Positions 27,960 through 36,090 of a DNA stretch of 64,000 nt are shown here, piece after piece. The notes under the pieces were generated by a model. That model ran no database searches. It saw nothing but the letters and a program-made list of their open reading frames with translations, and was not told the origin of the DNA. This stretch comes from Acetobacter oryzifermentans (GTDB taxonomy: Bacteria; Pseudomonadota; Alphaproteobacteria; Acetobacterales; Acetobacteraceae). The DNA lies in assembly GCF_001628715.1 (NCBI RefSeq), contig NZ_CP011120.1, positions 2,376,501 to 2,440,500 of the forward strand, in the 5' to 3' direction. A program made the translations under genes and the position numbers. Numbering within the stretch: the stretch's first letter is position 1; each line of letters starts with the position of its first letter.

Positions 27960-28570
27960 ACTTGGCACGGCTCTTCCTTTTTATGATGTGTCAAAAAATC
28001 TCTTTGAGTTGAGGCAAGTTCGTTCTTTTCTCCCACCATAAACAGGCGCGCAAAACCTTGCGGCATGGAAGGTGCGAGAAGGTGCGGTTTATACCCACCA
28101 GCAAAAGCGCTCAAAAGCCGCAATGGCCCTCCATGCGATAATACACACACATTTTCTTCACGTTGGCGCACTTCGCGCCAGAAACTTTGAATCCTCTGGT
28201 ACAGGTCTTGCCCGCTTTCACCTTCTGGCGGTGCAAAACCTTCTGGATTTTGGGCCCATTCATCCAGCAATGTGCGATCTATGTCCTGCCAACGCACACC
28301 TTCCCACCGGCCAAAATTCAATTCCGCCAATCGGTGATCCACGCGTAGTTCCATGCCTGCACTTTGCGCCAAACGCTGCGCCATCTGCCAGCACCTTTGC
28401 GCAGGAGAGCTATATAACACCTGGCAAACAGCACCTTTAGCCAGAACAGAAAGCCCAGAAACAATACTCTCCCACCCTGGGCTAAGGGCAACATCCTGCC
28501 TGCCGTAACAAATGCCCTGCGCAACCTGAACAGGAGCATGCCTTACCAGCAACACGGGAAAAGATCGCAT
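27956..28570 (-). CDS. Histidine phosphatase, probable alpha-ribazole phosphatase
   Basis: 204 residues of the phosphoglycerate-mutase-like family. LLVRHAPV carries the catalytic RH, FGRWEGV the acid region, and VLSHGGPLR the second His. The position between cobB and cobO suggests removal of the phosphate from alpha-ribazole phosphate. A strong ribosome site AGAAGGAGATATT precedes the ATG. A 110-bp gap separates it from cobB, so a second promoter is possible. Confidence 0.82.
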   Translation of the reverse strand: MRSFPVLLVRHAPVQVAQGICYGRQDVALSPGWESIVSGLSVLAKGAVCQVLYSSPAQRCWQMAQRLAQSAGMELRVDHRLAELNFGRWEGVRWQDIDRTLLDEWAQNPEGFAPPEGESGQDLYQRIQSFWREVRQREENVCVLSHGGPLRLLSAFAGGYKPHLLAPSMPQGFARLFMVGEKNELASTQRDFLTHHKKEEPCQV

Positions 28571-28680
28571 TTCAATATCTCCTTCTCACCGCCTGCCCCG
28601 GCTTTATCAGGACGGCAGAACACTTTGTGCATACCTTGTTATCACACAACTTTCCGCGTTCGTTTTTGCATATGCTCTTT

Positions 28681-30042
28681 TCATAAAGAGGAAGAGTTCA
28701 AAATATTCTGATTGGAACACCGTGCCAGAACATGAAAGAATGACCCAGAAACTAAGCCACGCTGGCCACCACATGCACCAAGGGGCGTACCATCCCCTGC
28801 TGCCAGATCTGCCAATGGCGCGTCCTCACCTTTATCCATAACCGTTGCATAATGGAATTCGTGCCCGCGTAAACGTGTGCCTGTGTGGCCCAAAACATTA
28901 TCTGTCAGCAGCGTGGCCTCACGATAGCCTAAATGCAATTTTCGACGCGCGAAAGACGTTACATGTCCTAGCAAACCTGCCATAGCATGTGTCTGCCCCT
29001 GCGCATCTTCCAATGCACGGCCCAAAACCATGTAGCCTCCGCACTCCCCATGTACAGGGTTCTTAAGCGCAAAATCCTGCAAGCCTTTTTTAAAATGCTC
29101 TGCTTGCGCAATCTGGCCTGCATAAAGTTCTGGATACCCCCCAGGTAACCAACAAGCATCGCAAGAGGTATCTGGTGCCTGATCGGCCAGTGGAGAAAAC
29201 GGAACCAACTCCGCCCCCACTTTTCTCCAAAACAAAGAAAGATGCCCATATAAAAACGAAAAAGCAGCATCATCCGCCACGGCAATCCGTTGGCCCGGAG
29301 GCGGAATACATGCTTCTGCCAGAGATACTGGATCAGCCTTCTGTTCCGCCAGAGGCGCTGCTGCTTCCAGAATAGCATCCAGATCCAGTTCACGTTCTGC
29401 CTTATCTGCAAGGTCTGATAACCACCCTGCCAGATTGCCATGCTCACGCGCTTGCACTAATCCTAAATGCCGCTCTGGCAGTACCTCACCCTTTTGGCGC
29501 ATGAGCGCCCCACAAACAGGCAGGTCTGCCATGGCCACGGCAGAGCGCGCCAAACGTTCATGCCGTTCGGATGCAACACGGTTGATGACAACACCACGCA
29601 CCTGCACAGCATCAGACCATCTCGCAAAGCCCTGAGCAATCGGCCCAACAGATTGCCCTTGCCCAGAAACATCCAGCACCAGCAAAACAGGAATCCCAAA
29701 TAGAGCTGCAATATCAGAAGGTGCACCACGTGCATTTTTTTGGGCCATTAATCCATCAAACAACCCCATTGCAGATTCCACCACAACCACGTCAACATCT
29801 TTGGCAGCGGCATTCATGATACCAGCCAGCAAATTTGCAGGCATGCACCAGCTATCCAAATTAAGAGGTGGCCGATGTGTGATAGCTGCATGAAAAGCGG
29901 GATCTATATAATCTGGGCCAGTTTTAACGGCCCCTACCCGTAATCCTCGGCGTTGAAAAGCCGCCAGCAATGCGAGTGTAACCGTTGTTTTGCCACCGCC
30001 AGAACGAGGAGCGGCAACCATAATAATACGAGGGGCTGTCAT
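28681..30042 (-). CDS. cobB: Cobyrinic acid a,c-diamide synthase
   Basis: 453 residues. P-loop APRSGGGKTT at the N-terminus, VKTGPDYIDPAFH, then a C-terminal glutaminase domain with the Cys in VHGECGGYMVLG and ELYAGQIAQ. It amidates hydrogenobyrinic or cobyrinic acid at carboxylates a and c. Its start overlaps the cobN stop by 4 nt. Confidence 0.94.
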   Translation of the reverse strand: MTAPRIIMVAAPRSGGGKTTVTLALLAAFQRRGLRVGAVKTGPDYIDPAFHAAITHRPPLNLDSWCMPANLLAGIMNAAAKDVDVVVVESAMGLFDGLMAQKNARGAPSDIAALFGIPVLLVLDVSGQGQSVGPIAQGFARWSDAVQVRGVVINRVASERHERLARSAVAMADLPVCGALMRQKGEVLPERHLGLVQAREHGNLAGWLSDLADKAERELDLDAILEAAAPLAEQKADPVSLAEACIPPPGQRIAVADDAAFSFLYGHLSLFWRKVGAELVPFSPLADQAPDTSCDACWLPGGYPELYAGQIAQAEHFKKGLQDFALKNPVHGECGGYMVLGRALEDAQGQTHAMAGLLGHVTSFARRKLHLGYREATLLTDNVLGHTGTRLRGHEFHYATVMDKGEDAPLADLAAGDGTPLGACGGQRGLVSGSFFHVLARCSNQNILNSSSL

Positions 30043-33000
30043 GCCTCATTTTCCTCATCCAGAACACAGGCCACACTATTTCCCTGTGGGTGCCACAAAC
30101 CTCGCCGCCATACATCGGCAAACCGTGCACGCATAGCTTCCCGCGCTGCTGGGTTTTCCTGTTTTAAAAATGCATCACACGCGGCATTTCCCAATGTTTG
30201 AGCAAAAACCAGATCGAATTGCCGATCAAACCGTTGGGGCAATGTGGCTGCAAATCCGTGTAATGCATCTAATCCGCGCGCCATTTCTGCCGCACCCGCG
30301 TATCCGTGCTGCTGCATACCTTCAATCCATTGCGGGTTAGCCAACCGTCCGCGCACAATACGCGCCACTTCCTGCGCTGCTGTTCGCAACCGTGGCATAT
30401 CTGGCCGAGATGTATCACCATGTAATATGGTTGGTGTTGCGCCCAATGTAGCGGCCGCAGCAGAAAGGCCACCTTCATGCGCAGCTATATCCGGGCTTTC
30501 CAAAATATCGGTTTCAGCATTGTCTTGCACATGCAGCACAACTTCTGCTTGCCCCACCAAATTGGAAAGAGCCTGCATATCCTGCTGTCCATCTCGCCCA
30601 CCACCATATGTCCATGATGAACCTTCCAGCCAAGCTGTTCCAAGTTCCTGCGTATGAGCCCAAGATCCCGCAGTCAGGCGTTCCTCAACGCCTGTGCCGT
30701 AATTACCAACCGCAGCACCAAAAATACGAGCCGTAGCCCGCTTTCGGGCCTCTCCTTTCAGCCCTTTGGCAGATGCCGCCAAAGGATTCCATTCGGCAGG
30801 TTCATTCCGTTCCGCAACAGCCGCTACAGCCTGATCAAACAGGGCAATCTGATCTGCAAAAGCATCACGAAATAGGCCAGAAACACGCAACGTTACATCT
30901 ACTCTTGGCCGGTCCAACACTGGCAAAGGAATAATTTCAAACCCACAAACATGCCCTGTGCCAGCGGTGCGCTGTACCTCTATTCCCATAAGACGCAAGG
31001 CAAGGGCCATATCCTCTCCGCCGGTGCGCAAACTGGCAGAACCCCACATATCCATAATCATATGTGTTAGATGTTCACCCTGTTCCTGCAAATGCCTTGT
31101 CAGCAAAAGCTTTTCCATTTTCTCGGCCAACACCATGGCAGAAGGTGTGGGCAATGCGCGAGGGTCCACCGTAAACAGATTGCGCCCTGTAGGCAGCACA
31201 TCCACCCGTCCACGGGTTGGCGCACCGGCTGGGCCGGGTGCTACAAAACGTCCATCTAATGCAGCAAGCAGGGCGTGTGCCTCTGCTTGCCCGCTTTGCA
31301 TGATTTTATGCGCCACTTCAGACATGAAAACAGTATCCGCCTGCCGCCCGCATGCCTGTGCAATAATCTGCACCAGTTTTTTGGAGTGTACGGCTGGTTT
31401 GCCAAAAACATGCAAACCATCACGAATTTGCAGATCTTTTACATCGCACAAATAGGCATCAAGCCGCGCAAGCGCTTCTGCCTCATCCATTTCTCCGGGG
31501 CGCACACCGCTTTCAGCCAACACACCCGTGCGCACAGCTTTTTCTAAAATATCAGCACGTAGCAAAGCGCCTCGGCGGGGGTCCAGACCGTCTGCTTCAG
31601 CGTATTCATCAATCAGCCGTTCGAGTTCCTGCGCATCTACTGAAAGTTCCGCCTGCATGACAGGAGGCGTCATATGGCCGATAATAACAGCACCCAAACG
31701 CCGACGCGCAGCTGCGGCCTCACCCGGATTATTGACAATAAACGGATAAATAACCGGCACATCACCCGTCAGCACAACTGGCCCACAGGATGGAGACAAC
31801 GCCACAGCCTTACCGGGCAACCATTCCAGCGTGCCGTGCGTGCCCAAATGCACCATGGCATCCAGTTTTTTTACATGTTGCAACCACAAGTAAAATGCAA
31901 CGTATGCATGGCATGGAGGTGTGTCTGGATCATGATACAGCGCTTTACGGTCCGCTACTGCCCCTCTATCTGGCTGCACTGCCAGAGAAATATTGCCCAA
32001 CTGGATGTAACGCTGACAAAACACGCCATCTTTTACATTGGCATCGTGTTCGGGATCACCCCATGCGGCAAAAACAGATTTTACAAAATCCGGATCCAAA
32101 TCTGCCAAAAACTGACGATACAGCTTTGTATCAAGAACAGGCTTTGAACTGCCACCAACAAGCGCTGCGGCAAGGGCTTTTGCATCAGGAACATTTTTTG
32201 CTCCTGTATGATAACCTGCCTTATGCAAGAGCGTGAGAATGGAAGATGTAGATGCAAAACCATCTAACCCCACAGCATGCGCTATATGGGCCCCAGATTT
32301 TTCGAGCCCTGCACCTGGGTAGTCAGACAAAATAATAGATATTTTTTTGTCTGACTGCGCCATTTTCCGCAATTTAGCCCATGCAATTGCACGGCCTGCC
32401 ACCAACTTTATCCCCGGTTTATAAGGTTCTCTAAATGCAGGCTGTCCGGGCTGTGCATCTTTTCTGAAAGAAATTGGAAATGTTGCAATTGTGCCGTCCA
32501 GTTCTGGCAATACCACTTGCATGGCCATATCCGCCCGCGCCAGACCTCGTGGGCTTTCTTGCCACAAAGCCTGTGTGCACCCCGGCTGCAGAAGCTGCAA
32601 AATAGGCGCATCGGCCACATCCAATGGTGAAAAACCATTCTGGCTTCGTGCAGAAAAACATGTTGCGTCCAGAACAACATCCGGTTTTACACGTTGTAGA
32701 TAATAGCTTACATCATCAGAAACGTTAGGATCTTTCAAAGATGTAACATATACAATATCTACAGCACAGCCACGTTGCGCCAGTTCTTCTGCCAAACATT
32801 CCGGCCCTGCCACGTCTCCTACCAACAAATGCGCGCGATAAAGAAGTATCACTGCTTTTATCTGCACCTGAACTGGCATGACGGTAGTAGGATAAGAACG
32901 ATATACGCCCCATGCAGGCAATGCTTTAGGATGTGTCCCTTTATCTTCCTGCATCCCTGCCAGTGCAGACATAACTTCCAATGCTGCGCAGATGTTATCC

Positions 33001-33503
33001 GGCCCTCCTTGTTGGAAAAAACCGTTTAACCGCGCGTAATATTCTGCGGAAATAGTGGAAAGTTCCGCCAGCCGTCCATCATCTCCGGTATGTACTGCCT
33101 GTTCCCGCACATCAGAAACAGAACTTTGTGATGTATCACCGGGTAACAAAGCCAGCGGCACGCCTGTTTCACGGCTCCATGCCGCCAGTTCTTCTGCCCC
33201 ATAACGCCAGTAATCCAAACCACCCAACAGCCGCACCACAACACAGCGCGCTTTTTGCAATGTGGTTTCAATGTACAAATAGATCGACATAGGATGGCGT
33301 AATCTTGCCAGGCTTGTGACCTGCAAGGTGGGAAGCACTATGCCTTCTTCAGTTTGAGCACGTAGCAAGGCTTCTGCATGGCGCAGGGCCAGAAGATCAC
33401 TTTCTGTAAAAGAAAGTACAACAAGATCAGCAGAGGGAAGATTGAGATCCTCTGCCATTTCCTGTTCATCGAGCGTCCGGTTTTCCCGCACCAAAAGATG
33501 CAT
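30039..33503 (-). CDS. cobN: Cobaltochelatase large subunit CobN
   Basis: 1154 residues, MgChelatase H / CobN family, with the typical start MHLLVRENRTLDEQ. Family blocks include HLGTHGTLEWLPGKAVALS (His-rich active-site region), TGRNLFTVDPRALPT and EWNPLAASAKGLKGEARKRA. It inserts cobalt into hydrogenobyrinic acid a,c-diamide with ATP-dependent partners, which are not in this window. Starts 20 nt after cobW. Marks the aerobic cobalamin route. Confidence 0.95.
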   Translation of the reverse strand: MHLLVRENRTLDEQEMAEDLNLPSADLVVLSFTESDLLALRHAEALLRAQTEEGIVLPTLQVTSLARLRHPMSIYLYIETTLQKARCVVVRLLGGLDYWRYGAEELAAWSRETGVPLALLPGDTSQSSVSDVREQAVHTGDDGRLAELSTISAEYYARLNGFFQQGGPDNICAALEVMSALAGMQEDKGTHPKALPAWGVYRSYPTTVMPVQVQIKAVILLYRAHLLVGDVAGPECLAEELAQRGCAVDIVYVTSLKDPNVSDDVSYYLQRVKPDVVLDATCFSARSQNGFSPLDVADAPILQLLQPGCTQALWQESPRGLARADMAMQVVLPELDGTIATFPISFRKDAQPGQPAFREPYKPGIKLVAGRAIAWAKLRKMAQSDKKISIILSDYPGAGLEKSGAHIAHAVGLDGFASTSSILTLLHKAGYHTGAKNVPDAKALAAALVGGSSKPVLDTKLYRQFLADLDPDFVKSVFAAWGDPEHDANVKDGVFCQRYIQLGNISLAVQPDRGAVADRKALYHDPDTPPCHAYVAFYLWLQHVKKLDAMVHLGTHGTLEWLPGKAVALSPSCGPVVLTGDVPVIYPFIVNNPGEAAAARRRLGAVIIGHMTPPVMQAELSVDAQELERLIDEYAEADGLDPRRGALLRADILEKAVRTGVLAESGVRPGEMDEAEALARLDAYLCDVKDLQIRDGLHVFGKPAVHSKKLVQIIAQACGRQADTVFMSEVAHKIMQSGQAEAHALLAALDGRFVAPGPAGAPTRGRVDVLPTGRNLFTVDPRALPTPSAMVLAEKMEKLLLTRHLQEQGEHLTHMIMDMWGSASLRTGGEDMALALRLMGIEVQRTAGTGHVCGFEIIPLPVLDRPRVDVTLRVSGLFRDAFADQIALFDQAVAAVAERNEPAEWNPLAASAKGLKGEARKRATARIFGAAVGNYGTGVEERLTAGSWAHTQELGTAWLEGSSWTYGGGRDGQQDMQALSNLVGQAEVVLHVQDNAETDILESPDIAAHEGGLSAAAATLGATPTILHGDTSRPDMPRLRTAAQEVARIVRGRLANPQWIEGMQQHGYAGAAEMARGLDALHGFAATLPQRFDRQFDLVFAQTLGNAACDAFLKQENPAAREAMRARFADVWRRGLWHPQGNSVACVLDEENEA

Positions 33504-33522
33504 AAGCCTACTCCGTCCTTAA

Positions 33523-34575
33523 TCAGGCCGTTACCAAGGTGCCGCCAAGAGCCTTGGCTATGGATGCAGCATCCAGCCCCTTTTGCCCGATCACGACAAT
33601 GCGGCCTTCTCGTTTTTCGTTAGCGGAAAGAGGACGATCAAATTCGTGCCGGAAACGCACCCCCACACCCTGCACAGCCAAACGCATAGCCTTGCCTGCT
33701 ACCGCTGCAAAACCTTTCATGCGCAGTACATCATAACGGCGCGCCGTATCCTGCAAGAGCGTTAAAAACTGCTCGACGCTGTGCTGCTCAGGCACGCGCA
33801 CGACAAAACTTTCAAAGTCATCATGTTCGTGTTCGCCATCCTCTGCATCATGATGAGAAGGACGCGCAGCCAAGTCTGCTTCTGCCGCTGCCCCAATCCC
33901 AAGCAATATGGCTGGATCCACCTTGCCTTCTGTGGCACGCACAATCTGAACTGGGCGTGGTGCCGTGTGGCGGATTTCATCTTCAACACGTGTCAGCGCA
34001 TCTGCATCCAGCAGATCTGTCTTGTTCAACACCACAAGATCTGCGGCATTAATCTGATCTTCAAAAACTTCTGCTAATGGGTTGTCATGATCCAAAGAAG
34101 GATCTGCCGCACGCTGCTGGGCAATAGCTTCAGGATCATCTGCAAAACGGCCTGCTGCCACTGCTGGTGCATCTACTACCGTTATCACGCCATCAACTGT
34201 CATGCGGTTACGCACTGTTGGCCAACCAAAAGCCTTGAGCAATGGTTTAGGCAGTGCCAAACCAGATGTTTCAATAACCACATGTTCCGGTGGATCAGCC
34301 CGATCTAGCAGAGCTTCCATGATTGGCAGAAAATCATCTGCTACCGTGCAGCACAAGCAACCGTTGGTCAGCTCTACAATGTCATCTTCCTTGCAGCCTT
34401 CCACTCCGCATCCGCGCAGGATTTCCCCATCAATGCCAAGGGAACCAAATTCGTTCACCACCACGGCAATACGGTGCCCTGCAGCACGCTGAAGCAGATT
34501 ACGCAAAAGGGTTGTTTTACCTGCCCCTAAAAAACCAGTGATAATGGTTACAGGCACGCGAGATGCGATTGTCAT
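33523..34575 (-). CDS. cobW: CobW: G3E-family GTPase, cobalt-delivery metallochaperone
   Basis: 350 residues. Walker A GFLGAGKT (14-21), the metal-binding motif NGCLCC, and NKTD for guanine binding are all present. A short His/Asp-rich stretch (HHDAEDGEHEHDD) precedes the C-terminal CobW domain. The family places metal into partner enzymes; next to cobN it most likely supports cobalt insertion. The start overlaps the DUF1636 stop (ATGA). Confidence 0.94.
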   Translation of the reverse strand: MTIASRVPVTIITGFLGAGKTTLLRNLLQRAAGHRIAVVVNEFGSLGIDGEILRGCGVEGCKEDDIVELTNGCLCCTVADDFLPIMEALLDRADPPEHVVIETSGLALPKPLLKAFGWPTVRNRMTVDGVITVVDAPAVAAGRFADDPEAIAQQRAADPSLDHDNPLAEVFEDQINAADLVVLNKTDLLDADALTRVEDEIRHTAPRPVQIVRATEGKVDPAILLGIGAAAEADLAARPSHHDAEDGEHEHDDFESFVVRVPEQHSVEQFLTLLQDTARRYDVLRMKGFAAVAGKAMRLAVQGVGVRFRHEFDRPLSANEKREGRIVVIGQKGLDAASIAKALGGTLVTA

Positions 34576-35000
34576 GAAGGCTCCTGTTCATCATAAAGTT
34601 GTGCGGGAACACGCCCCAACACCATATTGGAAAGAGATGCCGGACGGCGCGAAGGCATGACTGTTCCCCGCGCAGACTTTGCATAGAGTTGGGCATAAGC
34701 CAGCAGATCTTCTGCTTTTTCTGTACCCAGATGTCCTAATAACCATGTCCAACGCTCTGGCATAGCAATGGCTGCAGTGCATCCGCGATCGCAGGCTGCC
34801 AAACACTGAACCTGACGCAGCAGAACGGGAGCTTCCTGCCCAGTAGCTTCTGCTTCCTGCACCAAGGCCTGTAAACGTGCATATAGCTGGGCACCCGGCG
34901 GTTGATCCATAGCAGGCCCACCGCGCCGACACGTGACACACACATGCAAAACAGGACGATTCTGAAGTGATTTTTGAGAAAAATCGGGAGCTTCGGCCAT
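34572..35000 (-). CDS. DUF1636 ferredoxin-like protein, first gene of the cobN operon
   Basis: 142 residues of the DUF1636 family. Four cysteines in CVTCRRGG and CLAACDRGC resemble a thioredoxin-like [2Fe-2S] ferredoxin arrangement. It is first behind the cobalamin riboswitch and translationally coupled to cobW. The constant association with cob genes suggests a redox or metal role, not demonstrated. Confidence 0.82.
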   Translation of the reverse strand: MAEAPDFSQKSLQNRPVLHVCVTCRRGGPAMDQPPGAQLYARLQALVQEAEATGQEAPVLLRQVQCLAACDRGCTAAIAMPERWTWLLGHLGTEKAEDLLAYAQLYAKSARGTVMPSRRPASLSNMVLGRVPAQLYDEQEPS

Positions 35001-35184
35001 GCTGTATCCCTGAAATAACCGCCATTCTCAAAGAACAGCCGCTTGACGGGGTGCAGACACCCGGCGCCTCTACCTCAGAGATAAGCAGAGGAAATATACC
35101 CTATGGTACATCTATGCCTGCCGGGCACCCCGCCAGCAGCAACGCCAGAACTTAATAATAACTAAGACCCACCAACATGCTTAC
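35001..35184. other. Leader between riboswitch and DUF1636, probable expression platform
   Basis: On the minus-strand RNA, GGGGTGCCCGGC (35131-35120) can pair with GCCGGG and CACCCC (within 35066-35048). That would compete with a local hairpin GGGTG/CACCC at 35049-35062. No gene is seen here. Confidence 0.4.
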
Positions 35185-35430
35185 GCATACTGGCACCAAT
35201 GGCAGGTTTCCTGGCTTGTACCCACATAATACCCCAGCCATAGGCCAGAACATAAAACGGCGCTCCCTACCTTCCCAGCCTGCATGCAGACCAGTGGTTG
35301 AGGCCCGAAAGCCCTTACGGAACACCATGGGTAACTTACAGTTGCGGGGGCAGCGACGGCCTTGCACCGTTCTTCCCTTTTCATCCCGTAAAGGACACCA
35401 TTAGCCGGTGCACAATGCGCATAAGCGGCC
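35185..35430 (-). ncRNA. Cobalamin riboswitch upstream of the DUF1636-cobW-cobN-cobB operon
   Basis: On the minus strand the landmarks appear in order: a GGTG-containing 5' arm, gaaaagggaagaacggtgca, ctgcccccgcaactgtaagt, aaccactggtctg, ctgggaaggtaggg, and aagccaggaaacctgcc (35217-35201). The downstream operon makes cobalamin, so this is feedback control. Confidence 0.94.
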
Positions 35431-35562
35431 TTTGCTTTCAACCCGCAGTTTTATGACCTCACAACTTTAAGCTCTACCATCCGAAACAGGAGTGAGGCTT
35501 CACGCTAATGTTCCTGTGCTTTGTAGCTTTATTTCCATTATTGACGCGCAAAACAGCTATGT

Positions 35563-35580
35563 TATATTCGTATGAATATA
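35563..35580. promoter_or_regulatory. Palindromic operator upstream of marR
   Basis: TATATTC-GTAT-GAATATA is a perfect 7-bp inverted repeat with a 4-bp spacer, ~42 bp before the MarR start. Size and position fit an autoregulatory MarR-family site. Confidence 0.55.
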
Positions 35581-35622
35581 CTTTATATATCAAATATTCT
35601 TTAGCTAACTAATGAGGATTCC

Positions 35623-36090
35623 ATGACTTCTCCACGCGTTCTGCCCACACTGGATGAAACGCGTTTTTCAGACATGGCGCTTACCTTCCGTATTATGCGG
35701 TTAGCCACAGTCTGGCGCACGCAACTGGACAGGGCCTTGCGCCCCCATGGCATGACATTAGCCAGTATGCGCCCGATGGCTTATTTGATGATGATGCCCG
35801 ATGGAGCCACGCAAAGTGATCTTGCAGCCGCCATGAACGTGGATTGTTCTGCACTGGTGCGTATTCTGGATTTGTTGGAAAAACAAAAGCTGATCACACG
35901 CCAACAGGATATGCAGGACCGGCGCGCCAAAAAGCTTGTGCTCACACCTGCAGGGCAAGAAAGATGTGTGTTGTTTCACACTATTTCTGCACAGCTTGAA
36001 CAGAATGTCCGCCAGAACCTCACGGAAGACCAAGTGCGTAGCTTAATTCATGATCTTTCCTGCATGCTGGAAACACATCATGAACGCTAG
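35623..36090 (+). CDS. MarR-family transcriptional regulator
   Basis: 155 residues with a central winged helix: MTLASMRPMAYL, QSDLAAAMNVDCSALVRILDLLEKQKLI, then the wing DRRAKKLVLTPAGQE. It overlaps the start of the FUSC gene, so it probably represses its own operon and responds to an aromatic or phenolic effector pumped by FUSC. An AATGAGGATTCC leader supports the ATG used. Confidence 0.9.
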   Translation: MTSPRVLPTLDETRFSDMALTFRIMRLATVWRTQLDRALRPHGMTLASMRPMAYLMMMPDGATQSDLAAAMNVDCSALVRILDLLEKQKLITRQQDMQDRRAKKLVLTPAGQERCVLFHTISAQLEQNVRQNLTEDQVRSLIHDLSCMLETHHER

